64,000 nt of DNA from JACQQW01 sp964520655 (GTDB lineage: Bacteria; Omnitrophota; Gorgyraeia; Zapsychrales; Fredricksoniimonadaceae), in assembly GCA_964520655.1 (NCBI GenBank), contig CAZFNI010000009.1, positions 22,127-86,126 of the forward strand, written 5' to 3'. The position numbers and the translations under genes were made by a program. Positions 25,548-35,245 of this stretch are shown piece after piece. Numbering within the stretch: the stretch's first letter is position 1; the number at the start of each line of letters is the position of its first letter. The notes under the pieces are model-generated. The model worked only from the letters and a program-made list of their open reading frames with translations, made no database searches and was not told the origin of the DNA.

Positions 25548-28079
25548 ATGGAAACTGCCGCAACCCCCATGCTCAAACAATATCAGCAGATCAAATCCCG
25601 ACATCAGGACTGCATCCTTTTTTTTCGTTTAGGGGACTTTTATGAGATGTTCTTTGAAGATGCCAAAGCCGCTTCCTCTATATTAGACCTTGTATTGACC
25701 TCACGCGGACAGGATGCCGGCGGCAAGATCCCCATGTGCGGCATTCCTTTTCACAGCGCGGACAATTACATCAACAAATTAGTTAAAGCCGGCAGGAAAG
25801 TGGCTATCTGCGAACAGGTTGAGGATCCTGCATCCGCGAAAGGCATTGTCAAACGCGATGTCATCCGCGTGATCACTGCCGGGACATATCTGGATGATAA
25901 TACCGACACCCGCTGTTTATTATGCCTGTTGCCTCAAAAGGACGGGAGCTTCGGCTTTGCCTCCTGCGACACCACAAGCTCGACCATATTGACCAACCGC
26001 ATCGCCACTGCGCATCAGGCAGTCGAATTGTTGACGAAGTTAAGCGTTGCCGAATGCATTTATCCCCAAAGCGCTAAAGAACACATGCAAGAGCTCATGG
26101 CGCATCCCTTGTTAAAATTAAAGAACATCCTCCTGACAGAATTTGACGATTGGTGCTTTAACGCGGATATGGCCAAAAAATCCCTGTGCGCCCATTTCGG
26201 CGTTCTTAATCTCAACGGATTCGGCATTGAGGATATGCCCTGCGCTCAATCCGCCAGCGGGGCCTTATTAGAATATATGCGCCAAAGCAGCAAAACAGAC
26301 TTAAAACATGTAAACAAGATCATGCTCTTTGCCACGGATGATTTTGTATTTATCTCGCCTGCGGCGCATTATGGATTGGAATTAGAGACCGTTGTGCGCA
26401 CCATGGATCTGACCGCAACCCCCATGGGTAAAAGGATGTTCCGTTTTTGGCTGTTTAACCCCCTTAAGGATTTGAATGCGCTTCAACAACGGCAAAGCGC
26501 CGTCTTGGCATTGAACCAGAATCCCAAAAACACCCAAACACTGGAGGAATGCCTGCGGTATTTGCCCGACCTGGAAAAATCCCTCTCGCGCATCAGCTGC
26601 CGCTGCGCATCAGTCAAAGACCTGGTGAGTTTGCGCCAGGGTCTGATGCGTGGTCCGCATATCATAGAAGCATTGGCGCCCATGAACCATCCGCTGCTGC
26701 AGATAAACGACCTGAAAAATTTACGAGAACTGCTTTTTAAAACGATCGACCCCGACGTGCCTCTTGGCAAACCGGAAGGCAAGACCATTGCTTCGGGGAT
26801 CGATGTCGAATTGGATGAATTGCGCTCATTAGCCGAGAACGGTCGGCAATGGCTGCTGGAGTATCAGGCCCAGCAGATCAAACGCACGGGGATCAATTCG
26901 TTAAAAGTCGGATTCAATAATGTTTTCGGCTACTATATCGAGATCTCCAAAGCCAACCAGAAGTCTGTCCCGGCGGACTATATCCGCAAGCAGACCTTAG
27001 TCAACGGCGAGCGTTATATCACACCTGAATTAAAAACCTATGAGGACAAGATCCTCACGGCCCAGGACAAGATCTTTGCGATCGAGCGCCGGATCCTCAA
27101 TACCATTGAACAGGAGATCCTGACCCAGGCCGCAGAGGTATCGCGATTCTGCCGCCAGATAGCCTCGATCGACTGCCTGTTGTCGTTCCAGAAACTCTTA
27201 TTGTGGGACGGTTATATCCTGCCGGAATTAAATGACAGCGACGCCATTGACATTAAAGACGGACGACACCCCATTGTTGAGAAAACCGTCCCCAACGGGT
27301 TTACGCCCAATGACACCACCCTTAACACCAGCGACTTGCATTTGATCATCCTGACCGGCCCGAACATGGCGGGTAAAAGCACCTTTATCCGGCAAAGCGC
27401 GTTGTTGGTCATTTTAGCCCAGATAGGCGCGCCTATCCCGGCCAAAGAAGCCGCCATCGGGCTGTGCGACAAAATATTCACCCGCATCGGCGCGCATGAT
27501 GAGATCGCCAAAGGCCAGTCGACATTCATGGTTGAGATGACCGAATGCGCGCATATTTTAAATAATCTCACGCCGCGTTCACTTGTCATCTTAGACGAGG
27601 TGGGGCGCGGGACATCGACCAGCGACGGGCTGTCGCTCGCCTGGGCGCTGGCGGAATACATGCATTCAAAAAAAGTCCGCACCCTGTTCGCGACCCATTT
27701 CCATGAACTGGTAGGGTTGGCCGACCAGTTTGACGGCATCGCCAATTTCAATGTCGCGGTCAAAGAATGGAAAGACAAGATCGTATTTTTACATAAGATC
27801 ATTCCTGGCGGCAGCGACGACAGCTACGGCATTTATGTGGCAAAATTAGCCGGTATCCCGTCAGAGATCATCAAACGTTCGAAAGAGATCTTATCCGAGA
27901 TCGAGATCGGTGCGGCCACGCCGTACCATAAGCCACAGCAGCAATTGAATTTGTTCGCGCCGACACACAATCCTCAGATCGAAGACATTGCCAATGAGTT
28001 AAGCAGTCTGGATATCAACACGCTGACACCCTTAGAAGCGTTAAAGATCTTGAACGATCTTAAAAGCAAGCTGGACTAA
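25548..28079 (+). CDS. mutS: DNA mismatch repair protein MutS
   Basis: MutS recognises mismatches and small loops in new DNA. The 843-residue form starts at the ATG at 25548, which places TPMLKQYQQIKSRHQD and the mismatch-contact motif FFRLGDFYEMF (Phe and Glu wedge) at the normal distance; an upstream TTG at 25509 adds 13 residues without conservation. The ATPase has Walker A TGPNMAGKST (about 603-612), LVILDEVGRGTSTSDG and THFHEL. The length and motifs fit MutS1, not MutS2. It is 6 nt upstream of mutL. Confidence 0.98.
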   Translation: METAATPMLKQYQQIKSRHQDCILFFRLGDFYEMFFEDAKAASSILDLVLTSRGQDAGGKIPMCGIPFHSADNYINKLVKAGRKVAICEQVEDPASAKGIVKRDVIRVITAGTYLDDNTDTRCLLCLLPQKDGSFGFASCDTTSSTILTNRIATAHQAVELLTKLSVAECIYPQSAKEHMQELMAHPLLKLKNILLTEFDDWCFNADMAKKSLCAHFGVLNLNGFGIEDMPCAQSASGALLEYMRQSSKTDLKHVNKIMLFATDDFVFISPAAHYGLELETVVRTMDLTATPMGKRMFRFWLFNPLKDLNALQQRQSAVLALNQNPKNTQTLEECLRYLPDLEKSLSRISCRCASVKDLVSLRQGLMRGPHIIEALAPMNHPLLQINDLKNLRELLFKTIDPDVPLGKPEGKTIASGIDVELDELRSLAENGRQWLLEYQAQQIKRTGINSLKVGFNNVFGYYIEISKANQKSVPADYIRKQTLVNGERYITPELKTYEDKILTAQDKIFAIERRILNTIEQEILTQAAEVSRFCRQIASIDCLLSFQKLLLWDGYILPELNDSDAIDIKDGRHPIVEKTVPNGFTPNDTTLNTSDLHLIILTGPNMAGKSTFIRQSALLVILAQIGAPIPAKEAAIGLCDKIFTRIGAHDEIAKGQSTFMVEMTECAHILNNLTPRSLVILDEVGRGTSTSDGLSLAWALAEYMHSKKVRTLFATHFHELVGLADQFDGIANFNVAVKEWKDKIVFLHKIIPGGSDDSYGIYVAKLAGIPSEIIKRSKEILSEIEIGAATPYHKPQQQLNLFAPTHNPQIEDIANELSSLDINTLTPLEALKILNDLKSKLD

Positions 28080-28085
28080 ACACCT

Positions 28086-29846
28086 ATGCCCAAAGTAACT
28101 CTTCTTTCCCCTGATGTCATTGCCAAGATCGCCGCCGGCGAGGTCGTTGACCGCCCTTCCTCCGTTGTTAAGGAGCTGGTGGAGAACTCCATTGACGCGC
28201 AGGCGACCTCGATCGAGGTACATCTAAAAGACGCCGGCAAAGAACTCATCCGCGTCAAAGACAATGGCAGCGGTATCACCAAGGGGGACCTGGGCAATAT
28301 TTTCCAACGCCACGCCACCAGCAAGATCAACAATATCGATGACTTAGAGACCCTTATCTCCATGGGGTTTAGAGGGGAGGCCCTGTTCTCGATCGCCGCG
28401 GTCTCGGATGTGACAGTGGAAAGCCAGTCGCAAGGCTCCAAAGAATCCTGGCTGCTGCATTTGCGCGCAGGCAAACGGCTGCAGCTTGAACCATGTGCCG
28501 CCAAAGGCCACGGGACCGAAATAAAAGTATCTGAATTATTTTTCAATACCCCGGCACGCCGCAAATTCCTCAAAAGCAGCACATCGGAACTCAACCAATG
28601 CGTCCATACGCTGCTCAATTACGGCCTGCTGTATCCGGATAAACGATTTTTATTGACCCACGCCGGCAAAACACTACTTGATCTTAGGCCAGCCCCCAAC
28701 CTTCAAGACCGTATGGCCGCAGCACTGAACTTAAATACCGCAGACCTCCTGGAAACATCCCAGGATTTTCCTGAGGATAAGATCTATATCAAAGCCGTCT
28801 TAAGCAATATCAACATCGCCCGGCCCCGCCGGGATATGCAGTATTTCTTTATCAATCGCCGGCCAGTTGAGCACAAATCTCTGGGATTCACCCTCAATGA
28901 TGTCTACCGCGCGATCCTGCCGCCGGGCGTTTATCCGGCGTTCTTGATCAGCATACAGCTGGATCCGTCTTGTGTTGATGCCAACATACACCCGGCTAAA
29001 AAAGAAGTGCGCATCCTCACTGAAAGCCGCGTAGTCTCTCTGGTAAGGCATTTGGTCGATTACACGCTCATGCGTTTCGGCGGGACAAAAAAGCTCGAAG
29101 CCGCGCCCGGAGCCCCATCAGCAGTGCTGGAGAATATCTCCTTTGAACAGGGACTGCCCGCTGGGCAGATCATCTATGGCCCGGGACAAAAACAGCCTGA
29201 CTTTTCTTTTTCTGCATCCCTCTCCCCCAGGCCCGCCATGCCCGCTGCAGCGCCTGATCTATTTGCCGCCCCTGCGGCCTCGATGACTGAGAAATTCTCC
29301 CGGGCGCGCTACATCGGATCGTTGAATAATAAATTCCTGTTGTTTGAGGATGGTTCTTCTCTATTATGTGTTGACCAGCACGCAGCCCAGGAACGCATCA
29401 TGTTCGAACGCTTCACGCGCCAGATCGAAGACGGCGCGATCGAAGTGCAGCCGCTATTGACCCCCATCCTCATCAAATTATCCATTGTGGAAGCCATCAG
29501 CATTGAAGAGTATGGGAAAAAGTTGGGCGAAGTGGGCATTGAGACCGCCCTGCTCGATGAAGGAACGCTGGCCATACACGCCCATCCTGTGCTGCTCAAG
29601 AACATCGAGTCAGCGGTCAGACTGCTGCTCTCAGGAAATGATATCAATCGTTGTGACCGCAACACCATTGCCCGCAGGGCCTGCAAGGCCTCGATCACTG
29701 CCGGCGACCGGTTAAGCCCGCTTCAAGCAGAGCATCAGCGCAGAGAATTGCTCCAATGCAACGACCCGTTCACCTGTCCGCACGGCCGGCCGATCATCAT
29801 TGAGCTAAGCGACAGCTTTCTAGACAGGCAGTTCTTAAGAACATAA
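28086..29846 (+). CDS. mutL: DNA mismatch repair protein MutL with nuclease motif
   Basis: 586 residues. The N-terminal GHKL ATPase has IAAGEVVDRPSSVVKELVENSIDA, DNGSGI and GFRGEAL. The C-terminal domain carries the endonuclease signature DQHA-x2-E-x4-E (Asp430, Glu436, Glu441), plus an ACK-x-SITAGD motif and CPHGRP near the end, the metal-site elements of nicking MutL proteins. This means the organism probably uses MutL nicking and not MutH for strand removal, as most bacteria do. It forms an operon with mutS. Confidence 0.97.
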   Translation: MPKVTLLSPDVIAKIAAGEVVDRPSSVVKELVENSIDAQATSIEVHLKDAGKELIRVKDNGSGITKGDLGNIFQRHATSKINNIDDLETLISMGFRGEALFSIAAVSDVTVESQSQGSKESWLLHLRAGKRLQLEPCAAKGHGTEIKVSELFFNTPARRKFLKSSTSELNQCVHTLLNYGLLYPDKRFLLTHAGKTLLDLRPAPNLQDRMAAALNLNTADLLETSQDFPEDKIYIKAVLSNINIARPRRDMQYFFINRRPVEHKSLGFTLNDVYRAILPPGVYPAFLISIQLDPSCVDANIHPAKKEVRILTESRVVSLVRHLVDYTLMRFGGTKKLEAAPGAPSAVLENISFEQGLPAGQIIYGPGQKQPDFSFSASLSPRPAMPAAAPDLFAAPAASMTEKFSRARYIGSLNNKFLLFEDGSSLLCVDQHAAQERIMFERFTRQIEDGAIEVQPLLTPILIKLSIVEAISIEEYGKKLGEVGIETALLDEGTLAIHAHPVLLKNIESAVRLLLSGNDINRCDRNTIARRACKASITAGDRLSPLQAEHQRRELLQCNDPFTCPHGRPIIIELSDSFLDRQFLRT

Positions 29847-29960
29847 GCCGAGGGAACCGCTTTCCACAAAACCACCATTTTTCTTGTTCAGCTATCCCCC
29901 TTGTGATATATTCTATATTAGCTGTCATTATTAATTATTATTATACAAAGGAGATTCGCC

Positions 29961-30359
29961 ATGAAAACAGTACTCAATAAGAAAGGGTTCACGCTGGTCG
30001 AGATCATGATCGTCGTGGCCATCATCGCCCTGCTGGCGGCGATCGCTATCCCGAACCTGCTTCGGGCAAAATTGAATGCCAACGATTCCCTGGCTAAATC
30101 AACCGTACGCGCGTTATCAACATCCTCAGAATCTTACGCAACCGCGCATAACGGGAACTACCCTACGAATGTGACGTCTTTGACAGGCGCCAACCCGGCG
30201 TTCTTGAATAACGCCTACTGCGATTCAACCATCAGCGGGTACTTCTATACCTGTACCTTCACCACCAGCACCTACACCCTGTCAGCGACCCCGGTCACTG
30301 TCGGAACAACTGGTACGACCACATACACCATCTCTACGGGTGGTGTGTTAGTCCCATAA
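29961..30359 (+). CDS. Type IV pilin-like protein (PulG/PilA type)
   Basis: 132 residues with a class III signal: basic leader, cleavage between Gly9 and Phe10 in KKGFTLVEIMIVVAIIALLAA, and Glu at mature position 5. The hydrophobic helix assembles the pilus core. The C-terminal half is small, rich in Thr/Ser/Gly, and has one Cys pair (CDSTISGYFYTC). An AAAGGAG ribosome site lies 7 nt upstream of the ATG. It is a single gene closed by a strong terminator. A prepilin peptidase gene starts at 63264. It could be a major pilin or a type II secretion pseudopilin. Confidence 0.93.
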   Translation: MKTVLNKKGFTLVEIMIVVAIIALLAAIAIPNLLRAKLNANDSLAKSTVRALSTSSESYATAHNGNYPTNVTSLTGANPAFLNNAYCDSTISGYFYTCTFTTSTYTLSATPVTVGTTGTTTYTISTGGVLVP

Positions 30360-30383
30360 GCACCACGATCACACGCTGTTACC

Positions 30384-30417
30384 CTAAGGCCGCTTGAAAA
30401 AGCGGCCTTAGTTTTTT
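30384..30417 (+). terminator. Rho-independent terminator after the pilin gene
   Basis: A perfect 12-bp stem (30384-30395 pairing with 30400-30411) closed by a GAAA tetraloop is followed at once by six T. It acts for plus-strand transcription only; on the minus strand no T-run follows. The stop codon of the convergent acyltransferase gene lies inside the stem. Confidence 0.95.
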
Positions 30418-31610
30418 ATCTTCTCCCGCAGACTAAGGAAATACTTCTCTACCGTCATGGAGCTTAAAATACCCGCTGCGATGCTGGATATTGTCGTCAG
30501 GAGGATGACGATGGTGGGGGGAAGGGTGTGCATCCAGCGCGCCCAGAAGATGATGATCAGGATATGCCACAAATATATGCCGTAGGAATGACGACCCAGC
30601 TGCTGCATCCACGCAAACCGCGTCAGGAAAGAAACACCGAAGAATGCCGCGCTAAGCAAGGCCAGGGACGATAGTTGTCCGATGATATTCATATACCAAT
30701 CACCCCAGTGATAGCCCCATTCGATCACAAAGAACAGCAGAAAATATCCAGTTACGCCGATCCCCCAAAGGAGGCCCCCGGCCATTTTATTGTTGGGCCA
30801 GCCCTTCCAATAAGGCTTTAACACAGCCAGCAGGCACCCCAGGGATAGCGCGCCCAAATGATACATTAACGTAAAATACGGATGCGGTGCTTTCAACGGC
30901 CAGGTCAACATCGGCTTATCCCAAACGATATACATATATCGTGTTACAGCGCCCAGGCACATGAGCAGCACAAATGCTATTATTAAGGCCCTGCGCCTCT
31001 GCAGTTCCCCCTGGAAGATCCGGTAAATGACCATGAGCAAGATCGGGCAAAAAACATAGAACTGTTCAAAAATGGCCAGGGTCCAGGCATGCTCCAGATA
31101 GATATTGCGGGGGAAATAATTCTGCAAGAACATCAAATACCGCAAGCCCACCGCCGCGATGTTCACGGGATCTTCCTGTGCCTGCCATGAAAAAACGACC
31201 AGACTGACGATGACCATGAGCGCGTAAGCCGGATAGATCCGCAAGAAACGCCTGCACCAGAACCGAAAGACATCTTTCCAGGAATGGACATCTGTCAGAA
31301 GATTTCGGGTGATCAGAAAGCCACTGATGATCAAGAACAACTGCACCCCCAGGATCCCTTTAAAATTATTGATCATGTGCTTGATAAGCAAATACACCGG
31401 CGAGAGATCAATGTGCAGGTATTGCCAGGACTTAAATAACAGCCAGGAAAGAATAGGGGTATCCCTATCAAACAAATGATACAGGTCCAATCCAACGCAC
31501 ATATGGTGGCCCAGGATCATAAGGATCCCCAAAGCCCTAAAACCGTCTAAGAATGGGAATTGTCGTTTTGGGATTTTAGGAGTGGCATTTGCTTGAAGCA
31601 TTTGACTCAT
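30408..31610 (-). CDS. Acyltransferase 3 family membrane protein (OafA/YrhL-like)
   Basis: About 400 residues with ten or so membrane helices. The catalytic region is recognisable near the N-terminus: FLDGFRALGILMILGHH, where the His is the conserved catalytic residue of the family. Further markers are GVQLFLIISGFLITRNLL and SYGIYLWH near the C-terminus. Such proteins move acetyl or other acyl groups onto sugars of O-antigen, capsule or wall polymers across the inner membrane. I chose the ATG at 31610; the extension to 31637 would need a TTG start. The acceptor is unknown. Confidence 0.9.
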   Translation of the reverse strand: MSQMLQANATPKIPKRQFPFLDGFRALGILMILGHHMCVGLDLYHLFDRDTPILSWLLFKSWQYLHIDLSPVYLLIKHMINNFKGILGVQLFLIISGFLITRNLLTDVHSWKDVFRFWCRRFLRIYPAYALMVIVSLVVFSWQAQEDPVNIAAVGLRYLMFLQNYFPRNIYLEHAWTLAIFEQFYVFCPILLMVIYRIFQGELQRRRALIIAFVLLMCLGAVTRYMYIVWDKPMLTWPLKAPHPYFTLMYHLGALSLGCLLAVLKPYWKGWPNNKMAGGLLWGIGVTGYFLLFFVIEWGYHWGDWYMNIIGQLSSLALLSAAFFGVSFLTRFAWMQQLGRHSYGIYLWHILIIIFWARWMHTLPPTIVILLTTISSIAAGILSSMTVEKYFLSLREKIKN

Positions 31611-31674
31611 TGTACGGTATACAGGTAAAAGACGCAATGGGATGGATCTTCCTCATGTTCGGTCGCAACCATGA

Positions 31675-34116
31675 TCAGATCATGGGATAGGTTATCTCCG
31701 GCGGTATTTGCGGCTTGCCCAGCAAAAATCCCTGGCCTGAGGTGACGCCCATATCGATCAAGACCTTTAAATCATCTTCAGTTTCGATGCCCTCGGCAAT
31801 AACCCTGGCCTTGCAGCTTTCGATGACGCGTAGCAGCCTCTGGAAACTATAACGTTTGTGCTCCTCCTTGGAGATATTCCACACGATCTTCTTATCGATC
31901 TTGACAATGTCCGGCTCTAGCAGGATCAATGTTTCCACCGAACTGCGGCCGAACCCATAATCATCCAGCGCGATCAAGACCCCTTCCTTCCGCAGTTGTT
32001 TGATCGCGGGCAGCAGATAAAGCGGGTCGCCTAAGATCTGCTGTTCATTGAGCTCAAGGCAATAGGTAATGTCCTTACCCGCGCAAAAAAGGTCCTGCAG
32101 CAGGACATCGACCGGGATCTCGACCAATGTCGACGGAAAAATATTAATGTGCACGTTCCTGGCCAGCGGCACGCTTTTGATGGCATTCAAACAGGTCTTC
32201 AAGCACGCGTAATCCACGATCCCCAGCAGGTCCGTGTTGCGGGCAAATGTCAAAAATGTGTCGGGAGAGTGATACCCTTCATAGTCCAGGCGCGATAAAA
32301 GCTCATACCCTGTTTTTGTTTTGTCCTTTAGATTACAGATCGGCTGAAATGCCGCGTAGAACTTCTTACCCTCCACGAGGACTTTCTTGAATTCCGCCGA
32401 GGCATCAGGCGTTTTCAAGTCGACCTGTCCCTGTTTGCTTTGATAGGCGATGCGGTTCTTCCCCTGGCCTTTACTTAGATGCAGCGCCAAATGCAACTTC
32501 TGCAGCAGTCCATCAATGGTGATCGGGCCGTCCCCCAACGGTACGACGCCGATGCTGCATGTCGCTGAAATATCTTCTCCAGAAGGGACGGTGACCATCG
32601 CCTGGGAGATCGCGACCCGGATCTTATCCGCGACCATCACCGCTTCCGCTTCACGGCTGTCGATCAGGAGCACCATGAACTCATCGCCCCCAACCCTAGC
32701 GACATAATCCGTCTGGCGTATCGTCTGGTGGATCTTCTGCGATACAGCCACCAGAATAGCGTCGCCGATCCCATGCCCGTAGCCGTCATTGATCTGCTTG
32801 AAATTATCCAGGTCCAAAAGCAGCACCTGCACACTTAAACCCACACGCTTGTTCATGGTCACGGTCGTCGATAAAATATCCCCCAACCCTCTGCGGTTGA
32901 GCACTCCCGTCAAAGGATCATGCACCGACATCTCGCGTAATTCCTGCGACAGTGACCGCAGCTGCTCCTCCACCTCCTGGCGCTTGACCACTTCTTTTTC
33001 CAGCTCGTCGCGCGAGGCCATGGTCTTTTTTAAATTATTCACCATTTCATCAAAGGTCCGAGATAACTGACCCACCTCATCGTTGGTGGTCATACCGACC
33101 TTATGGTCAAGATTGCCAAGCCCAATGATGCGGACGCCTTTCTGCAGCTTATGGATAGGCCTGGCGATCGAGCGCGCGAACACAAAGGAGCTGAAAACGA
33201 TCATCAGTAAAATGACCAGGCTTATGGAAATAAAAAGAACCCGCATATTCACAACAGGAGCCAACACTTCCGCCATATCGATCTGGGTCACGATCCCCCA
33301 CTCTAAAGACGGGACCGAAGAAAAGACTGAAAGGACTTTCTCTCCTCTATAATCAATATTCTCGCTGATCTCATCAAGCGATAAGGCCGGAAGCTCTTTT
33401 TTCAGCACCGCATCAGGATCATGCTTGAGCGGGCTGATATGCAAATATTTGCCACCCGGCAATTTCTTGACTAAATATGTTTCCCCAGTCTTTCCGACGC
33501 TGGTGTTGTTGGACAAAAACCCGTAAACAAGCTGCATATCAACGACCAAAACAGCATAACCGCACATCTTGCCATCCGCATCATTGACAGCCGTGGTCAT
33601 GAACACCACCACCGGATGATGCTCATCCGGTTTGGATAATGGATCACTGATCCAGACATCTTCCCTGGCTTTCGCCAGCTCTTCTGGCGTGAAAATGACC
33701 TTATCACGATATTCCCTTAAATGCGCGGGGTCGATACCGAAGACGACCTTGCCTTTTGAGTCCAGCAGCATAATGTCCGCGTACTGATAGGAATTCATGA
33801 ACGCCAGCAGCTGGTCCGTCAGGCGGCCGGCAGCCTTCATATAGGCGAAATTGTAACGGTCCTTGTCGAACTGCTGCAACGTCGGCAGATTGGTCTTCAC
33901 ATCCAGAAACCCGCCCACGGCTTTGAGATCTTCTTTACGCGAAGCAAAAAATGTTTCCAGACGGTCCTTGTTAAGCGCCGCGACAATATTTAAGCGCTCA
34001 TGGATCTCTTTGGTCAGCTCTTTTTCCGCGCTGTAAAAAAATAAATTAGCCACAATGACGATCGGGATGATCGCCAGGCTTAAGAACAGGATGGTCAGTC
34101 GCGTGAATAAACGCAT
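31675..34116 (-). CDS. Membrane-bound sensor diguanylate cyclase/phosphodiesterase (Cache-HAMP-GGDEF-EAL)
   Basis: 813 residues. TM1 spans about 7-28, a periplasmic double-Cache sensor 30-290, TM2 291-314, HAMP 315-370, GGDEF 395-560 with intact GGDEF (476-480) and an RxxD inhibitory site five residues before it, and EAL 575-813. The EAL motif itself reads ELL (605-607), but the other metal and catalytic positions remain: NIFP, LELNEQ, ALDDYGFG (717-723), KID and AEGIETEDD. Both c-di-GMP synthesis and breakdown are possible. The Cache domain suggests control by a small external ligand. Confidence 0.93.
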   Translation of the reverse strand: MRLFTRLTILFLSLAIIPIVIVANLFFYSAEKELTKEIHERLNIVAALNKDRLETFFASRKEDLKAVGGFLDVKTNLPTLQQFDKDRYNFAYMKAAGRLTDQLLAFMNSYQYADIMLLDSKGKVVFGIDPAHLREYRDKVIFTPEELAKAREDVWISDPLSKPDEHHPVVVFMTTAVNDADGKMCGYAVLVVDMQLVYGFLSNNTSVGKTGETYLVKKLPGGKYLHISPLKHDPDAVLKKELPALSLDEISENIDYRGEKVLSVFSSVPSLEWGIVTQIDMAEVLAPVVNMRVLFISISLVILLMIVFSSFVFARSIARPIHKLQKGVRIIGLGNLDHKVGMTTNDEVGQLSRTFDEMVNNLKKTMASRDELEKEVVKRQEVEEQLRSLSQELREMSVHDPLTGVLNRRGLGDILSTTVTMNKRVGLSVQVLLLDLDNFKQINDGYGHGIGDAILVAVSQKIHQTIRQTDYVARVGGDEFMVLLIDSREAEAVMVADKIRVAISQAMVTVPSGEDISATCSIGVVPLGDGPITIDGLLQKLHLALHLSKGQGKNRIAYQSKQGQVDLKTPDASAEFKKVLVEGKKFYAAFQPICNLKDKTKTGYELLSRLDYEGYHSPDTFLTFARNTDLLGIVDYACLKTCLNAIKSVPLARNVHINIFPSTLVEIPVDVLLQDLFCAGKDITYCLELNEQQILGDPLYLLPAIKQLRKEGVLIALDDYGFGRSSVETLILLEPDIVKIDKKIVWNISKEEHKRYSFQRLLRVIESCKARVIAEGIETEDDLKVLIDMGVTSGQGFLLGKPQIPPEITYPMI

Positions 34117-34216
34117 AGGTTACGTGTTAATCCTTGGATATCAACAGCTTATAATAACATACGTCTTTTCTTCTATCCTATAAGGGTAGCATATTTACAC
34201 TTAAAAAACAAAACGC

Positions 34217-35167
34217 CTACCCTATTAGCCGGTCTCTTTTGCGGACAAGGTAAAACAAAATGATCAAGACGCATATGGCGACGGCTTCACCTGCCAAGCG
34301 ATCCATATTATCCAATGATCCCATCAACCCTGCGGCCGCATAAACAACATAGTCTCCCAATGCAACAAAAACCATGTTGGGCAGTTGAAAATACTGCCCC
34401 CTCTTAAGGAACAAAAAGAACAAGGCATAAAGGGTCAACGTGAGCGCCGCCTGTATGGGGACAACCCAATGAAGGCTGGCGATGATAGCAGGAATAATGA
34501 ACAGCCCCAACATCGCGCCTCCCACTAACAGGGACCGGCCGTGCCTGATCAGCTTCGTATGCTCTGCCGCCAGATCAATGTCCCATGCTTTCGGCCATTT
34601 GCGCGCGATGACGATCAACACAATGATAAGCGCAGCGAAGATGAATAAATAAACCGGATCCGTTCCTTTATGGACCACCAGAAAGAACAGGCTGCCTGCG
34701 ATCAAATAGAAACAAGCTGCTGCCGCCAATCCCGGGCGAGGAAAATCCTTATCCCGGCCCAAAGTGGGATAAAGAAAACGCGCCAGGATAACAGGATAGA
34801 ATACCGCGTGGCAGGCGTGCCAGAATATAATGACCATTGCCCACGGCAGATTGACGCCCCACACATCATGCCCCGCGAAAGCGGCAACAGGGACTTTCTG
34901 GTCGGTCATTAACAGGGTTTTCGCCAAAACCCCTTCATTAAAGATCCCATACGCGAGCCCGAGGATAAAAACCCCGACAACGTTCAGATCCCAGCGGACC
35001 ATCAACACATAGATCAAATAGACCGGAATACAATACGCAAAAAAAAGGAAGAAATACCCGACGGGCGAGAAAACCTGCGTGAATGATTGGTTGGTGGTCA
35101 GCGATTCCGTCAATACCGGTATCGCCAAGAATAACCATCCCTGCCTGAAAAACCCCCATCTATTCAT
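34217..35167 (-). CDS. Multi-pass membrane protein of unknown function
   Basis: 316 residues with about nine hydrophobic helices and very short loops. A GLAYGIFNEG segment follows the third helix, and WACHAVFYPVILARF lies in a later one. The polar Glu, His and Cys residues inside helices could be functional, but I recognise no family. The 101 nt to the preceding gene (31675-34116) leave room for a promoter of its own. It is followed by the PEP-CTERM gene on the same strand after a terminator. Confidence 0.8.
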   Translation of the reverse strand: MNRWGFFRQGWLFLAIPVLTESLTTNQSFTQVFSPVGYFFLFFAYCIPVYLIYVLMVRWDLNVVGVFILGLAYGIFNEGVLAKTLLMTDQKVPVAAFAGHDVWGVNLPWAMVIIFWHACHAVFYPVILARFLYPTLGRDKDFPRPGLAAAACFYLIAGSLFFLVVHKGTDPVYLFIFAALIIVLIVIARKWPKAWDIDLAAEHTKLIRHGRSLLVGGAMLGLFIIPAIIASLHWVVPIQAALTLTLYALFFLFLKRGQYFQLPNMVFVALGDYVVYAAAGLMGSLDNMDRLAGEAVAICVLIILFYLVRKRDRLIG

Positions 35168-35189
35168 TAGCTTTCAGTCTAGCCCAAAG

Positions 35190-35223
35190 AAAAACCCTCT
35201 GCAATGAATTTCATCGCAGAGGG
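35190..35223 (-). terminator. Rho-independent terminator after the PEP-CTERM gene
   Basis: On the minus strand, a stem formed by GCCCTCTGC and GCAGAGGG with an inner ATGAA/TTCAT extension and a single mismatch is followed by TTTTTC. It lies 23 nt after the stop of the PEP-CTERM gene and separates it from the membrane protein gene downstream. Confidence 0.9.
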
Positions 35224-35245
35224 CAATATACATCATCGTTAGATA

